A stretch of 64,000 nt of DNA from Lanius collurio (lineage: Eukaryota; Chordata; Aves; Passeriformes; Laniidae), in NCBI GenBank assembly GCA_020086605.1, contig JACBWW010000021.1, positions 3,442,803-3,506,802 of the forward strand, in the 5' to 3' direction. The notes beneath the pieces are model-generated. The model saw only the letters and a list, made by a program, of their open reading frames with translations, did no database searches and was not told the DNA's origin. This document shows positions 31,735 through 44,400 of this stretch, one piece after another; within the stretch, counting starts at the first letter, position 1; each line of letters opens with the position of its first letter. A program made the translations under genes and the position numbers.

Positions 31735-32480
31735 TTCGGTAGCCAGCCCCGCCCGCCGCAGGCCCCGCGTTTGGCTGCTCCCTGAGGAAGGCCCGGGTCA
31801 GGCAGCAGCGGGGCCGGCAGGTCGGTGACCTGCCCCCGGCAGGCCGGTGAGCCGCCGCCGGCAGCGCGGCCGTGCCGGGGCTGTGCCGAGGTGCGTGCCG
31901 GCCATCACCGCCGCGCCGCTTGTTCCCTCCGCGCCGCCGTACGCGGCCGCTCCCGCCCCTCACGGCCCGGCCCGGCCCGGCGCGCTGGGGCCGCCGTCTG
32001 CCCAAGGAGCCGCTGGGCCGGCCCAGGGAGGCGGAGTGAGCTGCAGGGGCTCCATGCGGGGCGGCGGCGGCCCCAGGCCGGGACTGCCCAGGCCGCTGGC
32101 TCCTCCCTTGGGGAAGGAGGGTGCGCCGGGGCCGCCCCCGCGGTGTGACGGGGAGCGCAGCCTGAGCGGCCGCGGGCGCCGGGCCTGAGCCGGTGGGCGT
32201 CGGCACCTCCTCCGAGGCCCGGCCCGGCCCGGCCCGCCGGCGGCCACAATGTTCTCTCTCAAGCAGCCCAAGCCCACCTTCAAGTCGTACCTTCTGCCTC
32301 AGGTAACCGCCTTTTATTGCCATTACCGACCTGTCCTCCCTGCCCTGCCTGCCCCGGGCCGTCCCTGTCCCTGGCCGAGGTGCCGCCCCGGGGCTGTCCC
32401 CGCTGGCGCTGGGGCTGTGCCCGCTGGCCCGGGGGTGGCACCGCGAAACAAAAGCTGCGCAGCCGGTTTGGGGTGCAGCC
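31735..32480 (+). promoter_or_regulatory. CpG island promoter of MTMR10
   Basis: Very GC-rich, with dense CpG, GC boxes (CCCGCCCC at about 31949, CCGCCCCCGC at about 32131) and repeated CCCGGCC tracts just before the start codon. There is no TATA box at a suitable distance. It ends in exon 1 and the first part of intron 1. It fits a housekeeping-type promoter with 5' UTR; the transcription start cannot be fixed. A long open frame on the - strand here is a product of base composition. Confidence 0.85.
32249..32302 (+). CDS. MTMR10: MTMR10 exon 1, start codon
   Basis: ATG at 32249 in the context CCACAATGT, 18 codons MFSLKQPKPTFKSYLLPQ, donor GTAACC, phase 0. The start is chosen because it gives the conserved MTMR10 N-terminus and lies in the CpG island. 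Confidence 0.94.
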
Positions 32481-35400
32481 CCTCGGCCTCCGGGTCTCCG
32501 CATCACACACGAACAGAGCCCACACTGTGGTCAGGGAGCAGGACTTCTACCGAAATAAAGTCTTGTGTTCATTAAAATCGGCCCGTGCGAGATTATTTTG
32601 CAAATTGTGAATTATGCTTCAGGTGTTTGGGCTCGCTTTGCTCGCAGCGCTGGGGGGGATGAGGAGAAAGCAGCGGACGCTTCTGTGCTGTGCAGATAAT
32701 TAAACTTTCACTTGCAGCCATCGTTTCACGTTTAAAAAAACCCAAGTGTATCTATCAAGTATATATAGCGCATATAGTACTATATATATCGAGAACCACC
32801 AGGAAAAATTTTGTGTCATCTGGCTGTGAACTTGACAGAAAGTGATATTTATTTATTTTAGAGAAGGCAAGATCTCTTCTAGCAACTTGTTTGGCATGTT
32901 GACTTACTTTTGTTTTTTCACAATTTCTTAGTAAAAGTGAGATGGCGATTTAACACAGTTCTGGATACTCCTAGTATCCAGGACTATTCCTAGTCCTGGG
33001 AAGTGGGTATATTGCTGTCGCTGTAGGAACCTTGGGTTATTTCACCAAAGGTTCCAGTCTTTTTACAGAAGATTTTTATTGTTAAGGTTTGAAACTGAAT
33101 TGCAAGTAGGCATATGTGCGTTCTGGACCTTGGGATATTTTGGAAATCTTTCCTAAGTTGGAAAGTTGTGCGTGTTAGAAGTTAATAGAGTTTTTTTGAA
33201 CTTGACTGTGTATATCTGTAATATTTGTTGTAGATCTTGAGCCATTATGGAATGTCAATGGTTTTTGTTCATCCTGTGACTTATTATAGTTTGGGTTACC
33301 CAATTTGTTACACATGAATATCTAAAATATTTTATTATTCTTTTGTTACAAATCTAAATGCACTCAGAATTCTTAAAATCCCTTGCTAGGATTGGATTCT
33401 AGCTCCTTAAGATGAACTTTTTAAATTAAAACAACTTTCTTCTCTGTACAAGCAGATCAGGCTTCTGTGTGACTGGAAAGTTCTCAGTCTTAAGTAAATT
33501 ATCTTTTTTTTTTTTTTCAGGCTGACGAAAATATAGCGTCAGAACCAAGGATTAAAAAACTGGAACCAGTACTTTTGCCAGGTAGGCACGAATTAGGAGT
33601 TTGACAAATACCTCTGTTGGTATTGATTTTGATATAATTTAATCTTAGCATTGTTTCTTGAGGGAATATTCTGGCTAGGGGAAGGTAATACTTGTGTCTG
33701 TAGAAAATTATTTTGACCCACCTGAAACACTAAATAAATACATAGGCAATTTTTGCCTGTGTGATGCTTTACTATATATAGAGTAACATCTTGGTTTTAT
33801 TTAACATTCTTGACATCTTTTGGAAAAGTGCTGATAATTACACTTTCATCAGATTGTCAGATATTTACTTGTGTGCAGAACCCAGTATCAGAGCCTGTGT
33901 TAGAGTCTTCCTTTATTTAAAGGAAAATAGTCATAGAATTCCCAGTGTGTGGGTATGATTGACTTCTGTATTGGAAAACTTCTAATGCCATCTTTATTCA
34001 TTTACTCTTATTGAATGTGCTGCTGTTAGGCAAGTTTGGAGTTTGTATCTTCAGACCTCTACAGAATAACCTTTTTGGGGTGTGAGGGGGAAAAATCAAT
34101 GCTTTTATTATTGTTTATCATTACATATATATAAAAATGTAGGGTATTAATGACTTCCATATTTTAAATAAGAAATAATCTCCGGTAAATTAGTTTAATC
34201 AATGAGGATTTCTAAAAGCCTTTTTTCAGCTGTGGAAGGAACACTCTACTGTTCTCAAGGTTACTTTCATTGCAAGTAATTTTCATTTCATTTTACTGTA
34301 CACCAGAGTAATAAATTTGGCTTGCAGTTTCTAAAGGTAATTTTTAATTTAAAAGAATGTCATACTACAGTTTTTTCTTAGCATTCAGAATGTATATTAA
34401 AAAATATGAATTTACACACACACTGAGATAGGTATAAACAAGGTTCTCTTAAAAATTATTTCTCTCACTGCTTTGTATGGGGCTGTTGCTAAATAAGCAG
34501 TATTAATTGGTATGTGATATGGTCTAGTGAGGTACCTTAAGCTTAAGAGGCTGAAATACTGTGGAAGAGGTTCAACTGAAAGAGTAAATAACAACTGTCT
34601 GACACTCTGCATGAAACAAAAGAATGCAGAGTTTGCTTGAGGCATAAATATCTTAAAATGCCTTGCTGAGATTGCTCGATATTTGAAATAGTTTTATTTT
34701 TATGCTTGCAAGATTTCTGCTTGCCACTTGGCATCTCACTGATTCTGTTGCAGTTGATATTCATCCAAGGCCTTTGACTCACAAGGAAGTGACTGCATGT
34801 TCTTCTGAGACATTCCTCAGCAAATGCAGGGCAGTACGAGAGTGCTCTGCTCAAAATGTAGCACATCTTCCTTTGCTGTGGGACCTGGCCATGAGCAGTT
34901 ACAGAAAGTAACTTCTGTGCTACCACTTTTTGCAGTGTGGTTCATTTTCTTGTTGTGAAACTCCCAAGTACTCTTAAAATGGTGCTGACTGCGTTTGTTT
35001 TTCTCAACTGGTTTGTATTTATTCTTTGCATCTCTTTGCATTATTTTCCGTGTCTGCACTCTCTTTGAAGTCAGCATTTGTAGTAAGTTGCCCCAAGCCA
35101 CAGTATGATGTACCACAGACTTAAAATTTCCACCTCTGTTTCGTTCTAAGGTATTATTTTGAATTATTTCACGATAAAATTCATTGCTTTGTATAGCCAC
35201 AGAGTAGCTCTGCCAAAATCTGTTCAGGAGTCTGTATGAGAGTCATGTTGGGGGAGGGGGTGTTAAAAATTACTTACTTAAAATTACTTAAATTAAACTC
35301 TTCCTGTTTAAAGCACCAGCCTAAACACATTTTTTTTGCTTCTGTCATCAACTGTGCTGTAGAAAAGTGCATAAACAAGTACACATTGTACTGTTGGATA

Positions 35401-38400
35401 GACTGGCTTTTGGATTTGTCATAACCCAAGTTTCTGGCCAAATTCCAACTAATTTAATTATATTAAGACTAACTTGCACTTCCTTGTAAATACAGTGTCA
35501 GCATGGTATTCCTAATATCCTGTCCTTAACAGATGAGTGAAATTGCTTTTGCTCTCAAGAACAGAGATAAACCTGAGTGACTGAATGTTACACTTTTTAA
35601 AGTAGTGGAGTTTATAAGGAGTTCTTTTGGAATTAAGTTACATTAGCACAAGCAGCTATTGGCTTTAGTAATCTTCAAAACCTGTGAATAGTTTTATTAA
35701 GCTTTTGATTCCGAAAACATAGTGACTCTGAGGGAGTGGCTTGCTTGCTAATTCCAAAGGAGCTAAATACCCTGCTGTCTAACTTGTATTTCTGTGCAGT
35801 GGAGGTTAGGACAAGGAGTTAGAGGCTAGGAAATACCTGGTTACAAAATGAAGTGGTTTTTACTAAATTAAAAATTAATTGGAATCAAGTTTCCAACATG
35901 TAGAGTTTGTTTTAAAAGTTTCCTCTGGAGCCCAGAGCCCACATTTCATCAGAATTTGGAGCAAAAGCCTGTATTCTCATGGAACTGAATGCCCTGGGGA
36001 GGGGGGCTTATTGGGAAAAGGAACAAGTATCATTTAAAAACAAGTAAAAACCTTGCTTGTAAGTGGCAACACTGATATTGCTGTAGGGAAAAGCAAGTAA
36101 TTTTATAGAATTGGTATAATTTCATTCCAAAACTCATGATACAGGTTTGAAATGGGGTTTTCTTTTTCTTTCTGCAGGTCTATTTTCCTAGTGTTAGCTC
36201 TGTGAGCAAGAGTTTCTGCAAAGTTAGTTAAGAGCTGGCTTCTGTAACAGTTTCACTTTTTTCCCCTTTGTTTGTTTGCTCTGCTGGTTTTATGAGCATG
36301 TCGAAGAGGAAAATTACAGAAATAGCAGGTGTTCTACCAGTCAGTCTGGTGAAGTGCCTTACCTGGGTGGTAGGAAATTAGGCTGTGTACCACAGGGGAG
36401 TGTGGAGCTCAAGCTGTTAAACCTGGAGGTGTGTTTTGTTCTGGTGATCAACTGTAGCCTGTTTTCACTAACTGTGTCTGTACCGTTTTCAAGTCATCAA
36501 CTTGAGCATTCAAAAAACCTGTCCAGCATAAGTGGACTGTGAAAGCAGAGTGTGTCTCCATGATGTGGATAGCAAAGCAGTGTGCAGTACACGGACCAGT
36601 CCAGTGTCTGTACTGGAACCAGTGCCACGCTGGTTTAGGCAAGACCAGGCAAAGAGATCCTTCCTGTTGCTCGCCCAGGGCATTCTGCAGGAGATTATGT
36701 AACCACTGGAGCATCTGATTGAGTGTGAGGAAAGGATTGTTCCTCCCGAATCTCAATTAGTTAAATTGTTGCTCAGTATGCTAACTTGCTAGTAGATTAA
36801 GATAGTAGGTATTATCTGTAAGTTTTTATGAAAAGGCTAGAAATGGTTACAAAATTATAGACTAAACTGAATGAGAATAGTAGTTTTTATCTTTAAGGCT
36901 TGCTCATGTTAAGGCAAGTTAAAGGGGTGGTGGTGCTGAGGTGCTGTTGGAAGCAGTTCTGCGCAGGCTGTTGTGTCTGCCCCGTTCCATGGTCAGACGG
37001 CAGAAGCGAAGCTCAGTCACCGGGGTGTGCTCGCAGCTGCGGTGGGTGACCAGCGGGTCACAGGTGCGGCTGGGCGGGGGCAAATGTCACCTCTCGCTGC
37101 CGGGGGCCGCGGAGGCACCGAGGGAGAGGAGCAGCCCCGCTCCCAGCTGCTCCCTCTGCCCTCCCTGCAGAGTATGGCATGGCCTCTTTGCTCTTATGGG
37201 AACCTAATGTGGACACCCAAGTGAGGAGTGACAGGACATCATAGAGACACTGGTACCGTGTTCAATTCCTCTTGGCTGGCTTTGTCTTACTTGTATTTAT
37301 GCAATTGTTTTCTATAGCCATATAGGCATTTATCACCCACAGCTTCACATGGTAACAAGTTCAGCAGTTTAATTAAATGCTGTTACAAACTCCTTTTATT
37401 TTTTTCTGAAATTACCACCATCCAGTTCCTTTGGATAAATCCTAGTTCTTGTAGGACACAGCAAACATCAAGTCATATTCCTCCATTTCATGTGAGTTGT
37501 GATTTTCAGACGTTTGTTATATGGCCTCTTTGTTTTGCTTCCCTTTAGCTTAATTATCCTAGTTGGTCCTACTAAGAAAGCTTTCTGTATCTGTAATCTT
37601 ATTAACTCTAAACATTTTCTGGTTGTGCTGAGCTCCTGTTTTGTGCTGAGGTGGAATTATGTTTCATGTTTGAGTTTTTTGCTATTAGATATATTTGGCT
37701 TTTATTTAATAATGCTAATCAGCTTTGCCACCTGCTTTTTTATTTTTGTTGGCTTTTTTTAATATATGTGCCTTTAGAAAGGCAAGTGACTGTAGAAATT
37801 TCATTGTGGGAGGTTTTTAAGACTGTGTCATGGAAAATTTTAATCTTTTAGAAGAGTCTGATTCTCTCACAAGTTAGTTCCCAGCTTTTTGGTTTTTTCT
37901 GCTTTCTGCAATTCCTTAGTACATTGAGTCATGTGTTCCAGAGCAGCTGCAACACATCATGTGATAGGAGAGGGAAATACACTGTTCAGTGAGGCACCCT
38001 TGTGCTTTAGTGCCCCAGGTACGTTCTTTTCTCACTGCTTTGGACCCCTGCACCTCTACCTTGGCGTTTTCGTTTGGTGTGTGGCGTCCCAGAGCCGGAG
38101 AGCAGAGGCCGTGCTGTGCAGGGAGTGCTCGGTGCCAGCTCGGGCCGGAGCCTGGGCGGGGATTTGTGAGCCGGGAACCAGGTTAGTGAGGTTAATTAGT
38201 AAACCCCGAGATCTGTCGGGTCTGCCCTGCTTGGCTCTTAGGAATCATTTTGTCTTAATGCCTCAAAGGGAAAACTGAGATTGTTTAATTGGTACAAGTG
38301 ATGTGCTGTCACTGTCGGTGCCTTTTCCTGTGGATATTTCTGGAATGAGTTGCTGATATTCAGGAAAGTATTGCCTGATGTGTTAACGATGTGCGTGTGT

Positions 38401-41400
38401 TGCTGGTGAGTAGCGCCCGCCTCTCAGTGCTGATAGCGCCTGAACAGACCTTGCATGAAGGCAGCTCCTCGCTGTTCCAAAGCACTCCGAGCTGCTGGTT
38501 CTCATCTCCAGTGCTGTGGAGTGCTCTGCAAGGTTCGCTCCCTCCTTGTGCAGCTGAGTAAGACATCATATTGAAGGATTAGGATTTTTTCCCTGCATCA
38601 GGTTTCTTATTTGAAACTGAAATGTTACTGGGAAAATTCATTTGTTTGTTTTTAAAATTAATAGGTGATATTGAAGAAGGAAGCAAAAAAGCTTTGTAGC
38701 TGCAACTTGTTTTTAGGAATCAGTGTCATACAAGAGCATGAAATTATTTTCAACATTTAAGAATGGCCAGATTAGAAGATCAGAATGGCAATTTGGAAAA
38801 TAATGCAATTCCCTAAAGCTTTTTTAAAGTAGGTGTTTTAATTTTTTTTGTGGTCTACACAAAGATAACCCAAAATTTTATAGAAGTTATGCGAGCTTCA
38901 CATTCTAGATTTGAAATCTGAAATAACAGGTTTCTGCAAACTAGTTTTTTATACTGCAAGAAGTTTAAAAATGAACCAAACATTCGACTTAGATTTAGAA
39001 TGAGAAGTCATTTACAGTAAGTACTCTTTTTTGTCACAGTTTTTTTGGCTCAAAATAAATGTTCGGGCGTGGTTTGAGTTCAGTTAACTGCTTGGTTTGT
39101 GTTTGGGTTTGATTTTTTTAAGGACTACATAAGTACTATGGCACAACATAAGTACTGCCAAGGCAGTCCGCATGCAGAGCCTAACTACCAGATACAATCT
39201 TAGAAGTAGATTTTACTGGATGGAGTAATTTTGTCCTGCCTTTTGTTATGAAATGCATTTCTCAAAGCTTCTGACTAGTAATATATTTTAAGTATTTGTA
39301 AACATCTGCAAAAATAATTTCCTATATGCAACAGATTAGCCATCAGCCAATATGGGAATAATTCCTTGAAGAAGAATGACTCTGTTTTAAAATTAAGTAT
39401 TTTAATGTTTTTACGTGTGCATTTTGCAGAGAAGATGCAAAGTAATTGGTTGCTGCCCGCTCTGCCCCACTTATGTTTAATGTTACAAGCCATTAAAATC
39501 CAGTAAGGGGAGAGTGTAGATTCTGAATTGTCATTTGTCCAAGATACTGGGGGTTTTGTCTCTTGGCAATTATACTTTCTCGAAGTGAAGCAAGTCTTCA
39601 GTGAACTGATTCCAAACTACTTTCTAAACATGTTTCTATATTTATTTATTAAGCCAAACCTGTATAATTTAACATAGACTGAATAGTACATTACAAGTTC
39701 AGCATCTGCAACTTGTATTGGTAACATAATTATAAAATAGCAAGCTGAAAACTTCAGTCTTCTCAAATTGTTACTGATTATATTGTTTAGGCAAAGTCAG
39801 GGTTTGTGAATCTGTAGTTTATGTAGCCAAACTTAAAAATATGCAAAACACTAAACAGACTCCCTCCTTACTGGCTTATCTATTGTTCACATTACAGAAC
39901 TCTGACCAAGTCCTTGCAAAAACTCTTACTGGAGAGGTTCTGGTGGTAGGGATTATTTTAATTTGGCCCCGTACATACAGATGCCAGGAGGAGCTGTTTA
40001 TTATTCTATTTTTCTCACCACAGGTGTGTGTTCTTATTAACTACTTGGTGCTGACACTTTTTTGTGCAACCAGAGCCCAATTAGAGCTAATTCAGATGAA
40101 ATCCAAACTGACAAAAAAGGAAGAAAAAAAATCCATTTTCGACTGGATCAGTTCTGTGATGTGACTAACAAAGTCTGTCACAAGTGGCAGTGCCAGCATA
40201 AGGCTTGAGGTGGAAGTGAGTGTTGGATATGGAACTGTTTCTGTTTTAGGGGTAATACAAGTTCCTGGATTAAAGCAACTCTGTAAGCAGTTTTTAGTTT
40301 CCTGCAATACTTTGTTTTCGATCTGTTTGGTAATAAGAGCTTTGCTCCTGATGGATGTTCCCTTCTTGCCATCTGAACTCCTGTTGTTTGTTGCCTGCTA
40401 TACATTCTAGTGTCTTTCACTGCAGTTCTGAGATGTGGGGAAGGCTTTTATGGAGCATCCCATCCTAGTTCAGAAAAGCAGTTATCTTCTCAGGTCCTGG
40501 CTGTGGGTGAGATGGAGTTATAAAGATGTTTTTTTATTTTTTTATTCCCCCCCCCCCATTTTTCCTTTTTCTTTTTTTTCCTTTTTTTTTCCTTTTTTCT
40601 TTTTTTTTCTTTAATCTTTTTTTTTCTCTTTTTTTCTTTTTTTTCTTTTTTTCCTTTTTTTCCTTTTTTTCTTTTTTTCTTTTGCACTATTCATAAAGAT
40701 TAGCCATTATTGGGCAATACTGATTTTAGTCTTGTGCTGGTGCATGGGAAATGCAGAGATGGTCTTTGAATACTTACCAGGAAGCTTTTATTTTTTTGCT
40801 ACATTTTCCCTTACTGAGCATTTAAAAAATTTATCTAAGCTCTTTTCTTTTTGTTAGCACATTAGAGAAAGTGTAAAATATTCATATATGATATTTTAAT
40901 AACAATTCTCTAACAAGATTGGCCAAGCAAGCTCTTTTGGTATTGGGCATTTATAACACCACTCTTGAAGCAGTGGTCAGAGTTGTTCCTTGATAGAACC
41001 CTCAGGTTCTCCTATTAAAAATTAATGCAAATCGTTTTTTATTCCCCAATAATCACAGAATTGAGCTGTCCTTTTGGAACAACATTGTAAGAGCTCATGA
41101 AAATCAGAAAATAGATGAAAGACAATTATTTCATGAGCTTACAAATACTTTTTCTTTAGTTTGGAAGTGCCTGAGCACACTGAACAGAAGATGCATTTAG
41201 AAATGGATTAGAGACATTTACATCTAAATGCTTGGCGCATACAAATACACTCATACAATTTTGGTATTCTCTCCACAAGAACGAAGATAAGTGGATAAAA
41301 GTGTTGTAGGTTTCAGTTACTTATTAATGAAGTTACTATTGGAAATTCTTACTTGGGAATTTCCAGAAGTTAATTATTTGCCAAATATTTTACAAGCAAA

Positions 41401-44400
41401 CTCATTATTGTGCATTCTTAATGGTTAAATGGCTACTTGAATTAACTTCAGCTTTTCTATTGGGAGCTTCTAAGACTATCTTTCACATAAACAAGCTGGT
41501 TTCCTCTTGTTTTACTTAGGTATAATCACTGTTGGCGTTATAAATGGGAGGCAGGAGTTCAGTTTCCTAAGTGTATTCAGTTGCTCGTTTTTTATGGATT
41601 TAGGTAGAAATTGTATGACTGCATAAAGTATGTTATGACCTCTACTGTCCTTATGTCTATTAGACATGAAACATATCCATAGAGCTTCAATGTTCATTAA
41701 AGAAAGTTTATACTGATCAATCTGTTCTTGTGCTTCTAGTACAGCGTTGGGAAAGTCCCTTTAGCAACATGTAGGTATGATACCTGCAAACTCACTGAGC
41801 TTGTAGGATTTGCATTATTAATTTATGGAGTATGAGTGCAGCCATTCATTGCCTCTAGCAAGTATCAGGGTTTTAATGTGATTTAAATCCTGCTTGTTAG
41901 CATTATGAGATATCTAGATATGTACGTGTACCATGCTCCATCTCTCTGTATATGTATTGATCTGTGCATGTCTCTGTCTGTATAAAACACAGCATAAATA
42001 TTGCCTTGTGAACTGCTCAGAACCTTTAATTGTGCAGCATTACTGTGTTCAGTCAGTATTGTCAGAGTTGTTGAAAACTGCTCAGTCTGTGTCACCTCAT
42101 GCAGTAATAAGGTTGTGGTCCTTGATGCTACTCAAATCGGCCTTCTTCCCTGAAAAGTTACAAACTTGATCCTGTGAGGTAGAGTACCAAAAGTTACAAA
42201 AATATTGTAGTGAAAAGGGTGTAGAACATCCTTTATTTTAGGATGTTACTGATTAGGGATTGTGTTTTCAAATTTTGAGGAACCAAATTGCCACAAACCC
42301 TGGCCCACAGAGGTGGGGCTGGGGGAGAACACAGCTGTGCTATCCAGTGATCCCTCCTGCTGATCCCTGTGCCTCTCTCCCAGCTCCCACGTGTTCTCAC
42401 ACTCTCCTGTCTGGTTTTTATTTTGATTGTAGTGGGTTATGCATTATGGTGGATTAGATACATACCATGAATTCTCTTAATATCCAAAATATGAACCAAT
42501 CAGATTGCATGTGCTTTTGGGAGATTTAGCAGAATTTTTCTGAAATTTAACGGTTTTTGAGGCTGTGTGTTAAGTGGAGGGTGTATTAGCTAGATAGATC
42601 CTTCAGTATCTCCTGTTATTTTTGTGATTCCTGAATTCAATGTAGAAATATTTTTATTAAACCTGATTAAGCTTTATATGTAAGGGTGGCAGACTGTAAT
42701 TTGTCTTCTGGTTTCCTGTCATAGTTTAAACAAACTTCTCTTGTCTCCTGAGATCATTCTTTGACTCTTGGAGTCACATGGAAGTGTTGACTGCTGTTCT
42801 GTGTCTGGAACAGCTTGTGACTGTTTACTGGAAAAAAGCAGCAGCTACATTGTAGAATTGTGCAGTGTAATATCTCTGAATAGCTCTGTTGTTGTCTTGT
42901 ATAGGGAAATCACCTACTCAGCTACAATTACAAGAAGGGTTCATTGTGCAAGTCCTGCACTTACTACTGACATTGTTTATCTACTTCCCTAAATTTTCAT
43001 TTTGAAAGGTTTTCTCCTTTTTATATTGCTCTTTATAGATGTCCAAATGAGGGATAAAAGATGGCGTCCTGGTTTGAAAGACAGGTGTCTGCCAAGGAAG
43101 GCAGGAGCCTCCCTTGAAATGAAGAATGCAACCCCCTTCCCTCCAAATAAGTATAATTTCAAATTTAAGGGGCTTTCAGGCAAAGATATAAAGAATAGGA
43201 ATAACAGTTCTTTACTTACACATATATATGTGTCTTGGGGTTATTAGCTGTCCACTGCTTAATTTTGTGGCAAGCTTGCCTCTTTGTCTTGGAATATCCT
43301 TAGACCATTCACAAACAGCCTAAATATTCCTCGATGGTGCAGCCCCACTTAAGCCAATGTTTGTTGACAGCTACCCCCAGAGCAGAAGTTGAGAAGAGAA
43401 ATACAGCTCAAACCTCTTATGGTGTTAAGTCATTTATTCCCTCTGTCCTGGAGGGGGGACAGAGCACCCGACCTGGGCAAAAGTCAGCGAGGTGAGAGGG
43501 CGGGGCTTTCCGTCCTGCTGGTTTTATCACAGGGGGAAAGGGGATCCCAGGGGCGGAGATGGGACAAACAACCAACCAGATCAGAACCCGGGCGGCTCAA
43601 ACCTAAGGTAGATCTGACTCAGTCACATGGCAGGGACCCGGCCGAGGGGGGGAGGCCCAGAGGGGTCCACCGCAACATATGTGTGTATAACGTGGCAAAC
43701 AACCCGCAGTCCCCGTGGCAGTGACAGCGAACAGAAGCACAAACCCAGCGCAGCCTTCTCTGCGGTCGGGCCCTTTCCCCTCTGGCGCAGTTCCAGTCCC
43801 AGCCGGCAGAGGGCGGGGGCGGCTCCCGGGGAGCAGGGCCGGGGCGGTGGTTCCCCGCCGGCAGGGGGCGCTCCGGACGAGCGCGGGGAGCGCGCAGCAA
43901 TGGCGGCCTCACAGCCCGGGAAGGGAGGGAAACGGAGGCTCCACAGACGAGGCCCTGCGCAGCCGATCCCGGTGCCCGGTCGGACCCTCGGGGACGGCAG
44001 GCTGGAAACGGCAGGGATGAGCCCAGATGCCTGGTAGCAGGATGTATGAACCCTGGAGCTGCAGTGGGAACCCCCCGGAGGTGACACGGGCAGGACGAGC
44101 GGGTACGAGGTAGCGGCGCTCAGAGCAGGGACAGGGGCGCAGGGCGGCTGCAGCCCGGCTCCCAGCGGGGCACGGGAAGGCGGCCTGGGGAGCCCGGGGT
44201 TTCTGCGGTAGGGAAAAACAAAAAAACAAGAAAAAAAAAAAAAAAGGTAGTTGAAAACAGAAAGCCTGCAGTACTGAAGAGATGGCAGCCACCTCTCTCC
44301 CCGGTCCGAAAGCTGAGAGTACCCAAACCCACACCCAGGTGAATGAGAGTAGCCCCTTGGACCACACCTTCCATGGCTAGGTCCTTTGTGCCCTTAATCG

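Noticed and set aside
31463..32506. 347-codon open frame on the - strand across the MTMR10 promoter
   Set aside because: It lies in a CpG island, is rich in Pro/Arg/Gly/Ala and spans CR1, LTR and exon 1. High GC lowers stop frequency; no recognisable domain.
39841..40164. 107-codon open frame in MTMR10 intron 2
   Set aside because: No domain, no convincing splice sites and no relation to MTMR10. Length is within chance for AT-moderate intron.
40490..40687. Lys/Glu-rich open frame on the - strand
   Set aside because: It is the reverse translation of the polypyrimidine tract.
43389..44374. Overlapping open frames of 84-154 codons on both strands
   Set aside because: They lie in LTR and CpG-rich repeat DNA, have biased composition and no retroviral domain that I can name.
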